This document shows, piece by piece, positions 39,495 through 49,656 of a DNA stretch of 64,000 nt. Position 1 is the stretch's first letter. Every line of letters begins with the position of its first letter. This stretch comes from Formicarius rufipectus (lineage: Eukaryota; Chordata; Aves; Passeriformes; Formicariidae): positions 1,029,114 through 1,093,113 of the forward strand of contig VXAU01003708.1 of assembly GCA_013399695.1 (NCBI GenBank), read 5' to 3'. Below the pieces are notes generated by a model. It made no database searches, was not told the DNA's origin, and saw only the letters and a program-made list of their open reading frames with translations. The position numbers and the translations under genes are program-made.

Positions 39495-42400
39495 GTAAGC
39501 CAGAGGAGGTAGAGAAGCCTGAAATAAAGTCCCTTTGACTTCAGCTCTGTGTCTCTGACAGCCCGACTCAGTCATGGACCGAGCAGATAACAGGAGACCA
39601 TTCATCAGCCCAGGCAACACACAAAGGCAAGAATTTCCCTTCTTAAAGAGATATAATGATAGAGGCTTTAGAAACTGGTTAAAGGAGAGAGACTGAGAGT
39701 GAACACACTAGGGATGAGAAACCCTGTGGGTTGTTATTAATATTTCCCCAAAGCAGACACTGATTTGTAGCACTTGAAGGACACAATTCCAAGAGCTAAG
39801 CATGTTTTTCAAGCAAGACACTGCCCAGCTGCAGAATAAGAGCTGAATTCAGAAGAAAGTTTTTCCACTGATCTAGTCTATTGGCCTATTGACTCTCTTT
39901 TTTTCCAATCCCAACCAGAAAAAGCTGACCATGAATGCTTGTCTTCCTTGGTACACGGGAAAGAAAATACACAACTAACAAGCTGGCCAGGGATGTCAGC
40001 CAATTTTCTGTCCAGGAAAGATCTTTTTTTTCACATCTTCTTTTCAAAGTTGAAGATTAAATCATATTCCATAAGGACAGTCAGTCAGAGAGGAAGCCCA
40101 CAAGTGCTACTGCACTCACCACCCATACCTGCATCCTCTCGTGCCAGTGGATCCTTCCAACACACACCCCACCTCTGCCATGCCTGCCTGTGAAGGGCTG
40201 GAGATGCTCTGCCTTTTCCAAGGAGAAGTTGGGAGGAGAGAAAAGCAGCTTTCAGCTCTGCAGCTTTTTCCTGTTCACCTCCCTGCAATGCTTGCCTTCC
40301 TTTTTGGTACAGAATACTTCAGTTGCCTGGAGCTGTTCTAGTTTATACTGGGCATTCATAGCAGAAGCCCAACATCTTTTGCTATTTTTGCTCATGGCTA
40401 CCTAAGCAAGCAGCTCCTGTGCCACAGAGAAGCACCTTCTTAATGAAGCAGCTATGAGATCAATGTTGTATGACTTCCAAGAGCAAAACAGTTTACAATT
40501 AGCTGAAGGTCTGGTATTTGACAGTTTTTTATGGCTCTTTTACAACTGTTTGCAAATCTTTTCTTCCTTTAAATTATTCTAAAAAGTGTTAGGGGAAAGC
40601 CAAAAGTTATTTTGTGCAAGCATGTGTCTACTTGTATGAATCCAAGAGTCTTTAATTTAAAACCACCATTACAAACGCCTCTATTTACATGATAGCTGTT
40701 TATGTAATGCTTTAAAGGAAACCTAAATGGAGCACACAAGCCAATGCTAATGCAGAAGACAGTGGGAGTTAATGAACATGCTCCTGGGGCAGTCCAGGAG
40801 ATGGCAAGGCATAGTGCCTGCACCATAGGAATTCAATAAAAAGACCCAAAAAGAACTCTTGATACAACCTCCGTGTGTGCATAACCTGTGATTTTTAAGC
40901 CCCTCTTCTCATCTGGACTCCTGTGATGTTCAGGATCTCAGTTCACATATTAGCCCAGCATAAAAAAATGCAGAACACAAGATTATGAGGACACCACCCT
41001 CAAAATTCAACCTCTCGACATTTTGAGCATTTCAATAAATGAAAGCAAATGCGGAAATTAAGCTCAAAAGTCTTTCTTCAAGCAGGCCTTTTCCAAATCC
41101 ATACCTCTCTTCCTCTCATTCATACACGTGAACCTTCTAGAGCTCCTGAATCCAAGTCACAACTCTGGAACAGTCAGACTTCCAACACAGAGCACCAGCC
41201 CAGGTCCTGCCTCCCACCAGCATCACACAGCCTCCCACCTTCACCTCGAACCATCACCTGCTCCAAGTGAAAGTGCAAGACAAAGCCTCCACAGATGAAA
41301 GCAAGTTCTAGCCTGAGGCCTGTCAGCATGGCACATGTCTAAAGAGAAAAGCCAATCTGCATGATAGAGACTTGAAATGCAGGTGCCTGGATGGAGTCAA
41401 GGATTTCCAAAAGGTGGCCTACGTATGGTAAAAGAGAAGGAAAAAGGAATAAAGGCATGCATGTTTGCAAGAGAAGGCAGGACAAAAAACAAAGCTACAC
41501 CTGTAAGAAACATGTTTCTTTGCCAGCTGCATTAAGAAGGTTATACCTTCACTTCAAACTAGCCAAAAAGATTAAAGCCATTTCCACCCTCACCCGAATC
41601 ACCAAGGAGACCAAGCCTTCCTCAGCTTTCAACTGCAGTGAAGTTAGAGTTGAGGGAGGATGCAAAAGAGCTATCTCCCAAACTCCAGATCACTATCACT
41701 GTTCCACAGCATCCTTCTTGCTGCCAGGGCTCCCTGTGCATCTCCACACCCTGGCCAGCACACCCTGTGGAGCACCCTGCTGGACAGGACAGCGTGATGG
41801 ATGCCATCCTCAACTGGTAATCACACCTATGGTTTGGCAACACTGCACCCAGAATCCAGACTGACAGCATGCAAGATCCTGCATCTTCCAGAGGAAGCCC
41901 AGCTCCAGCTCAGAAGGATGCCTCCAGCAATGGGGAACTCTACCAAGTTATGCACTCTTATGCAAGTTTGGGGTTTCTTAAACACCTGAAGAAAAAAAGA
42001 AGAGAGAGAAATCAATCCAGTAATCCTTGTTGATTATACTGACAGCAATTCTACTTGTGTTATGCCAACAGTATCTTCAGTCTTGAGATTGCCAGTGCTT
42101 TGAGATAGCTTGACTGCCTCACAGATGAAACAAAGCTGTAGGTTTTAAGCCACTAGAAAGAGGGCAGTGGGCGTGGAAGGTGATTTGGGGATGCAGGACA
42201 AGCACAGAAGCTGGATAATGCTGCTGTTCGTAAAACCACTCTGCCCCTACGTGGGGCAGAAAGCACAGCCCTTTGCTCAGATGATCTCTTCTGTAAAAGC
42301 AGAGCAGTGCAACTAAAGAGAGGACCAGACCAGGGGCCACAGCTCAAAGATAAGATGAAGATGACAACATGCCTGCCACAATGATGAGATGAGAAACTCA

Positions 42401-43277
42401 CAGAGCTGAGCATCAAGAGGCATTTTATGCAGCCTCAGCCACCTCCGTTGTGGGGACCTGCCCCACGGAGCCCATGCAGGTGCCTGGCATCATGCGTGCC
42501 ATCACTGGGGGAACAGACCTGTCCCTGTGCCACCCAGGCCCTCTGCTCCTGCTTCTCCCAAGCTAAGCAAAAAGGAAAGAACAACAAAATTCCCTTACCC
42601 CACTTACCTCTCCGAGCAGACAGATTTTGGTAGACTTATAAAACTTACAAAATCTACTCTTTCTTCTCCTAGAAGGCTTTACATTCACCTCAGCAAATAA
42701 CTGCCCAAAGCCCTTAGGGCTTCATCCATGTGCTACCATCCTCCAATAAGTACATTACATATGTCCACCTCTCTAAATATTTTAATACATATTTTACAAT
42801 ATAAGTACATTGTGTGGGAAGACACAGACGAGTCACCACATCACAGTGTGCTCAGCTGGATCCTGCCCAGATGTGGGATCTCCAGTGAGCAACAGATAAA
42901 TTTCAGTCCTGTTCTGACATTGGTTCTTCTTGTTGCTTTTGGCGAGTTGCTTAACACCCAACATGTCCAAGTTTCATTGCTTTATATACACATACATAGA
43001 CCTATGTATACATATACAGTAGAAATCATATTTATTCAACCTCCTCCAATGTTCAAGAAAGCAACGAATTATGCTAAAGCAGTTGAAAGTGAGGAGCACT
43101 ATCAGAGACAGAGATCAGCAGCCTCGAGAGAGCGAGCAGTGATTTCACATCAGCCCGCAGAGCTCTGGAGTGAACAGCCATCCAAAGCCTTTGAAAACCA
43201 GGACCCTTTAGAGAGAGCTCAAACACAGGAGAAAAAAATACTCAAGATCTTTGGAGAAGAAAAAAAAAATAAAAAAA

Positions 43278-43292
43278 TATATATATATATAT
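43278..43292 (+). repeat. (TA)n microsatellite after an A-rich run
   Basis: A short alternating TA run directly follows an A-rich stretch (about 43258-43277). It is probably polymorphic. The 188-codon plus frame that runs into it (42728-43294) ends in this low-complexity sequence and is not gene-like. Confidence 0.9.
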
Positions 43293-43951
43293 GATCAGAA
43301 GACACCACAGCCAACCCTAAGCACTTACGGGCAAACCACTGATTTGCAATTCCAAACCACTTTTCCATCTGAATCCTCCACTTACTATCTTATCTGATCT
43401 TCTCTCAGGGAATCCCCCAAACCACCGCTGCTTCCAAAGGACCTCTCAAGCTGTACTTTGAGCGCTTCTTAGCACTGAAGGTTTGTGTGAAATGCTGACA
43501 AACTGACAGCACTTTTGAGCACTGTCCGACTTTATTTTAAGTGTTTTTTGTTCTGGCAAGGTTACCCTCATCAGGTACCCCCTGCCCTGCTCTCTTTGCC
43601 AAATAAAGGTGTTGCCATACCCGCACAGACATACACCTCTACTGGCCCACCACACACAAACATTGGCATGAAATAAATTTTAAGGCAGCACATGTGCCAT
43701 GATCTGTATCAACACCGTGACAAAGAAATGCTGCTTTACTGATGTTCAATGAACGCTTTAAAGTCTGCAACCGTGGGCAATTCTCTGCTTGGTGACACAA
43801 AACCAGGTGCGTTCAGCTACAACAGTACAGAATCACTGTTAAGAAATGCCACAGACCCACCACATCAAACCAAAAAGAGAGGTCACAGTGAAGCTGAGAC
43901 CAAAGTCACTGATCCTTTTTATTTGCAAAATGCCCTACGTTAGATGACCTC

Positions 43952-44092
43952 AGCATTTCACAAGCGTTATCCAGATTCTCCAGCAGCCTCCTGACATGGC
44001 AACCTCTCCCCATTCCCACTTTGTAGACGGAAGGACACAGATGTGGAGAACACGGTGTAGCACCAAAGCCGCCAGTTTCTGACTCCAAATTT
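43952..44092 (-). repeat. MIR SINE, diverged (antisense)
   Basis: The plus strand matches the reverse complement of the MIR consensus over about 140 bp, in the right order. It has GCATTTCACAAGCGTTATCC (MIR 3' region), then CCCCATTCCCACTTTGTAGA with GGAAGGACACAGA (the core that reads CCCCATTTTACAGATGAGGAAACTGAGG in intact copies), then TTTCTGACTCCAAA near the MIR 5' end. MIR is an old tRNA-derived SINE that survives at low copy in bird genomes. The copy is heavily mutated. Its left part as drawn (the element's 3' side) could belong to a related L2-type element. Confidence 0.55.
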
Positions 44093-44102
44093 AAATTTGG
44101 AG
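44083..44102. repeat. Perfect 20-bp palindrome
   Basis: CTCCAAATTT is followed directly by its exact reverse complement AAATTTGGAG. It overlaps the end of the MIR-like element, so half of it (CTCCAAA) may descend from MIR, with the other half arising by chance or by inverted duplication. Confidence 0.9.
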
Positions 44103-46139
44103 GCTTCACATTAATGTTCTTTATCCAAAAATCTATTTGCGAAAATAAGAAGATTCCTTTCCTCTCCCCTTGTTACTCTGCCCTCTAGGAGGAAAAAAAA
44201 ATTAGTAAAACACCTTCAATTTAGAATCAAAATCATTTCAGAAAACATTTCCAGAGCAACGCTGCATGGAAACAACTGTTTTAAGTGAGGATATTAGAAG
44301 CCAAAAAATAAAAAAGAAGTGTCACAGAATAATGATGCTTTTTCGAACAACCAGTATCAGTCTGTTCCTGGCATTAATTTTGGAAATGGTATAGCTAATA
44401 TGACAGCTATGATTTGGAGCCTTCAAAAGGCATAAGCTATTGGCATTTTAAATACATTACACACAAACACGCACGCACCCCGACACCCACACTAACTCTG
44501 GAGATTTGTTCTGCTCCTGTCTGCTGGCTCTTCTGCGCGTACTCCACAACAGATTGCTTCCTTCTCTCAGCCCAGTTTCCTCCTAAAGGGGCTTTACATC
44601 AGGCACCCAAATGTAAAGGGTACAAAGAAACCTGCATTAACACACCACACAGCAGAAGGCATCCTCTGCAACTAAATGGGCACAGTAAAGCCTTTCAATT
44701 AAACTATTACCCAAAAAGGTGTGGGTGGCTTATTACCAAAGACAGCATTTATTTTAAAAAATGGAGAGTACCATTAGAAACACCTAATATAACTCTTATT
44801 AACTTATTTGAATCTAGTTGTGAGCACATTGGGTTGGTAAGTGTCTGCTAACATAGCATTCTGTTTGCCTAATTAAGTTTTCAGTAGGGGAAGCTGCAGT
44901 TCCTGCACTAATATAGGGAACAGAAAAAAATCACATATAAACCAATGCTGAGCTTGATTTACCTTTATTGTATAAGGATTTGCTACAGGCTCTTCAACAA
45001 CTGCTAACTAATTTTCCATCAAAAAGCACAATTGCTGGATAAATTTCCATTCCAGCCCAAGCGATGGGGATGATGGACTCGCCCCCAAGTCCATGCAATC
45101 CCTACAGCACTTCCAGGCCCTCTGGTTTTCCTCATCACTTTTTCCCCTTGCCGGTCCACATTCTGAACCTCGAGCTCATTCTCCCAACCCTGTTGCAGTA
45201 ACTCTCTAGCTGGGGAGCATCAAGCGGAGGAAAATTACCATTAGCCAAAAAAATTAATCTTAAGAGGCTTAAAAGAAATCTCAGGGAATCAGCTCCGATC
45301 TCCATGACAAATAATTAGCAAAATAAAGATAAAATACTGAAGCATCTCAGCTTTCCGCTACATTCCAAAGCAGCTTATTTTCTCCCTAAATTCCACTCTT
45401 GCTGCATTTAAAATGCTCGCTTGCGACTTCCAAAAAAATAAAAAAGAGAAAAAGAAAAAAAAAGGTGACAACAGAGTGTTTTACCCAAAAAGACAAGATT
45501 TCTACCCAACCAGCCCCTGTACCCAGCCCTGCTCCAGGAAGGGCCCCCAGCCCACACCCAAGGGACTTGATTCATGGGGAGAGCAGTCCTGGAACAGGCC
45601 CAGAACTTTTTAAGCCATATTACAGCATTAATATAATTTATAAAATGGTTAAAAATCAGAATGTTTTTCCTTCATGAAAAATAACACACTTAATGCTTTT
45701 CATCTGGCACATAAAATTTACAATACCTCCAGGAACATTTTCTTTGGTTAAATCAACACTATTGGTACGTTTTTAGCCTATAAGCATATTACAGCCCCAG
45801 CTTTTTATGCGGTTTTTTTGGGTTGTTGTTTTCACCCATTGTAATAAACTTTTCAGAACCAGAAATGATCAACAGTAAAAAGCATTCCCATGTCAAACAA
45901 TTTTAACTACTGCTTTTAAAACAATAATAAAAAATAAAAAAAAAAGGGAGAGGGTGCAGGGGGGGTGATCAGCTTCAAACCCGGCTCGTACGGCAACTAT
46001 CTCAACACAATTAACATCAAGCAATCATCTGTGGGGCCAAACTTCAGCGCAGCCCCCAAAATTGCTTCCATTCCGCTGCCACAGCAGCTGCAGCAGATGT
46101 TGGCAGATGTTGGGGGTGCAGACAGCACAACCCATGACC
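44103..46139. other. Gene-less stretch
   Basis: AT-rich single-copy sequence with short A-rich runs (44190-44200, 45430-45465, 45925-45950). No gene or transposon was recognised. 45600-45950 is very AT-rich and borders the CpG-rich block that follows. Confidence 0.55.
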
Positions 46140-46440
46140 TCCCGGAGGCGGCTGTGCCACATCTGCAGCCGGCGGAGGCGAGCGCACGAGTGCGGCAGGC
46201 ACAACGCGAGGGCAGCCGGGCCAAGCCAAGCCAAGCCAAGCCAAGTCTCTTCCATGCTGGGGATAAAAATAGAGGAGGCATTTTCCTCGCCTCTCCAGCC
46301 ATCCTGGCCAGCCCCGAGCAGCGCTGCTGGAGTGGAGCATCCGGGACGTGCAGAGTTCACGGCGAGGAAGCGAGCGGCTGCCTCCGACTGCCGCTCCGCA
46401 CCCGGCTCCTCATTAGCTGGGCGGCGATCCAAGTTCATCT
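46140..46440. promoter_or_regulatory. Small CpG-rich block (internal CpG-island-like)
   Basis: About 26 CpG dinucleotides in 300 bp by hand count, in an otherwise CpG-poor, AT-rich neighbourhood, with high G+C. This resembles a small CpG island such as an alternative promoter or first exon of a coding or non-coding transcript. Overlapping frames on both strands (up to 175 codons on plus and 137 on minus) are expected where stop codons are rare in GC-rich DNA, and I recognise no protein in them. No TATA box is evident. Direction of any transcription is unknown. Confidence 0.5.
46221..46245 (+). repeat. (CCAAG)5 pentanucleotide repeat
   Basis: Five perfect CCAAG units inside the CpG-rich block. 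The period of five would shift a reading frame with each unit gained or lost, which argues against this part being coding. Confidence 0.95.
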
Positions 46441-46479
46441 GGGCCCCAGAGAAAGGCAGTGCTTGTGTTTAGACCGCAC

Positions 46480-46900
46480 AATACTGACATAACATTAACA
46501 GATTTACATATGCAAAACTGTGAAGCAACAGGCATTCCCCCTCAATTGACCCACAGCTTGTAGTGGCTGCCGAGTTATTCCCTGCTTAGGCTCCGTAACC
46601 AAGTGGGCGTCATGCGACTACCATCTGGGTACCACTTATTTAAAGCTGGCAGTCTCTCTGTAATAGGCAAGCTGGCAATAAGCAGGAAGGGAATAAATTG
46701 CATCATTTAGTTAACATCCACTTGCTTTGCGGCTGTTAAAAACCCATGACTGAATAATAATTTGGTTATTTCTTTTGCCAGACAATGCTGTCAGCCAAGT
46801 CATACTACGCATGCTGCAAAACGTCAGCATGCAAAATCTCCACTTTAAAAATACAGAAATTTGCAGCATAACGCGAGCTAAGAAGTTTTACTAATGCTAG
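46480..46900. promoter_or_regulatory. Candidate conserved non-coding element next to the CpG-rich block
   Basis: Repeat-free sequence rich in homeodomain-like cores, such as the GAATAATAATTTGGTTATT stretch near 46752, with short perfect palindromes such as GCATGC. It looks like enhancer sequence adjoining a CpG-rich promoter-like block. Conservation is inferred from style only and needs alignment. Confidence 0.3.
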
Positions 46901-49607
46901 CAACTCAAAAGCAATAGAGCTCTAAAAATAAACTTGCACTACTGTAGTCACCAGATCCTGCTTTTCCCTAAAATCTTTGTTTTTATCAGTCACTCACCCC
47001 AATCCATTAGATTTGCCCAACATCACCAACCCTGGCCCATAACGAGCACAGGAACTGTGGTTCACTCAAAGGAATGCTCGTTAGATCCCAGCACTTCTCC
47101 ATTTCATGCTGCCCACTGCCCTTCTCATCCTCTGCCTTAATTCATAGATTTTATCATTTTCTTCTGTCTGACAACTGCTTTCACACAAACTGGTACCAAA
47201 GACAGTGGCTGAAACTGGAGACCACTGAAATACAGCTAGAACATACCATTTGTTACAAAATTAAAAAAAAAAAAAGAGGAAACAAAGAGCTTTTGAAGTT
47301 GGTTTCTCCTTCATTTGTAGAAAATTAAATTACCAATAGTAATCAATTTTTTTTGTCCCAATTTGCTCAAAATACAGTCTGTGCATATGTATCTCAACAT
47401 CCATCTCTCTTCAGGACTAAAGGGAAAGCCCATGCTGAGTGCACTTCTATACTGCAGAGATAAACAAGGCTTTGCATTATACAGTGGGAAAAGTCAGAAG
47501 TAACACTTCCATCAGGATTAATGGCGAGGACAAGCCAAGAGCACAGTCCACAGGCAAAAGTTTCCTCAGCACAGGCTACAGCATCTCCATCATTACACTC
47601 TGAAGGGATATCAGGGACTCTGAGGAGCAGAAACAAGACAACTGATAGTAAGTGGAAACCTGAGTTCATTACTAACTTGCTTCCAGTTGTCAGGGAAATA
47701 GATGGATGCTGGACCAGGGGACACTCACGTGTCTCTGCTGTGACCAACCTGCAACGATGCCTCCAGCACCCACATCGGCTACGGCACCGAAAGACCACAC
47801 GCCTGAGCACGGAGACACCAAAGGCAAATGCAGACAACCATTTTCCCCTCTCCACCACTGCCTTGTCTCCATGCAGGTCTAGGGCACTGGGGCAGAGCCC
47901 AACAGGTGGAGGTTCCAATGTCCACACCACGTCGTGCCTCAGCACACTGCCAACAGCAGCCAGGTACGTCAGAGAGCTGTTTCAATGCAGGTAACCCCAA
48001 TATAGCACAGACCAGGTGCAATGGGACCTGCAGCACTCAACCTCAAAATCCTTCCTAAGCCAACACGCACGATGGTTTTTCACTTAAAAAAAAACTCATA
48101 TGGAAAGGCACCTTTCTACAGGCTTCCAGAGGACTGTGCTCCTCTTGCTGCTCCAGCTGGGATGCTCAGCCAGACACAGAAATGCAGAACCCACGGCCCT
48201 CCACAACACACAACCACCACCCTGGAATACAACAGAGCTAAGGGACATCATAACAGCTTGCAGGCTTTGACAAACAAGAACAAAAGTAAGATGGAAGAAA
48301 AGCATTTTAGTCAGTGTGACCCTGCACCAACCTGACAAGACAGTGGTCAGATGAAGGGAGAGGGAAAAAACGGAACAGAAACAGAGGGCAGAAAGAAAAA
48401 TCTGTCAGAGGAAGTGTGATGCCAGAAATTGTTCCAGGACCCTGTGGCTGAATGCCAACTCAAAAGCCTCCAAAAAAAATAACACTACAGAGCCCCTGAA
48501 ACCTTTCCAATTAAAAAATGTGTGCAGGCTGAGGTTTATCAAGTAGTACTTGTGCTTGCTGTGCCTGCTCAGCCACTCTCACCCAGGAGGTCTCAGCCTG
48601 AAATACTTCTCTGGAGAGGAGATCCAAGGCATCCAGTGACTTTGGCAAGTTATCCTTTGGGAAACATGCATCCCCCAAAGCGTTTGTGTATCCCAGAGAG
48701 TGTTTGAAAGGTTTTGCAGTACTGAGCCTTAGCACTTTTAATTGCATATACCATACCCAAGATCATCATCCCAGTAACACTGTCACCCATGTGGTACGTT
48801 ACTGTATGGTCAATCTCCCTAATTATTCTTGAGTTATTTTTTCCAGTAGATCTACAAAATTATCAGCATAAATCTCAGAACATTTACCAGTCAACAAACT
48901 CAGCACAACAGACATAAGCTTGGCCCCGACAAATAAAAACACTAAGGAAAATGTATTTATTTGTACCAAATGTCCTTTCCTATAACCATCAAGTAGATAA
49001 CAACTGCTTTTTTTTTTTTCCCCTCGCACTGCACCCTGGGATCCAGACATTTAACTAGCACACACTACAGTCCTGGATTAATCATAAATAGAATATATTT
49101 TTAAGCACATTAATTATGTAACAGATGCTTCCAGGATTCCAATGGAGGTAATTTTTAAAATCCCTGCGTACTGTTTTATGAATCTGTGCACTTTCAAGGT
49201 TGTTTTTAATTTGTGCTCAATACTACACTTATTTAAAACCAAGAAGTAATCAACCACTGCCTAATTATTTCTTTTTTCAGTGCAGACTGGAAGGCACATC
49301 CCACACTGCTGCCACTGGACATCCCAATTGTTGATGGAAGTTCCTCCCACTTCTTTGCCATGACAGTGGGTTTGGATAACAAGTCATGTAAATGCAAGAA
49401 TTCTGCACTTGCCTTCTCCTATTTATTTCTCTTCCTCAGACTAATTTCTGCCATTCAGAAGTCTGTCTCCTGCTGCAGATTCCCACTCACAGAACAGACA
49501 TATTCAGAGACCACAGTGCACATGGAGGACCCAACCAGGATGGTTATGCAGGATGACACTCAGGGTTTCCATACAGCCCTTCATTCATTGCTGGGGTATC
49601 ACAAAGG
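46901..49607. other. Gene-less stretch
   Basis: 47394-47994 holds overlapping frames of 183 codons (minus) and 157 codons (plus) in a GC-richer patch. Neither resembles a known family and their overlap in antisense suggests chance. 48770-49280 is AT-rich. No other feature seen. Confidence 0.5.
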
Positions 49608-49656
49608 GTGGTACTGGATCTTAGAGGTCTTTTCCAGCTTCAATGATTCTATGAAA
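49608..49656 (+). mobile_element. CR1 LINE 3' tail
   Basis: GGTACTGGATCTTAGAGGTC, then TTTTCCAGCTTCAATGATTC and TATGAA, match the extreme 3' end of avian CR1 elements (TGGATGATCTTAGAGGTCTTTTCCAACC...AATGATTCTATGA). Only about 49 bp is recognisable. It is an extremely 5'-truncated insertion, or the upstream part has decayed. CR1 tails normally carry a few copies of an ATTCTATG unit; here one remains. Confidence 0.85.

Larger units (their letters stand above)
34401..43951. other. Gene-less stretch
   Basis: No gene is recognised. 35440-36100 is a conserved-looking AT-rich block (separate entry). 38000-39600 is GC-richer with several overlapping short frames on both strands. A small exon-shaped segment at 39449-39494 is listed separately. 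40450-41050 and 42660-43060 are AT-rich. No tRNA, snRNA or snoRNA gene was recognised by eye. Confidence 0.55.

Noticed and set aside
42728..43294. 188-codon plus frame
   Set aside because: It ends in an A-rich run and a TA microsatellite, has no family resemblance, and sits in AT-rich sequence.
45965..46492. Frames of up to 175 codons through the CpG-rich block
   Set aside because: Stop codons are rare in GC-rich DNA, frames are open on both strands, and a pentanucleotide repeat interrupts them.
47394..47994. Overlapping 183-codon minus and 157-codon plus frames
   Set aside because: Both frames cover the same GC-richer patch in antisense, a usual chance pattern. No domain or splice structure is visible.
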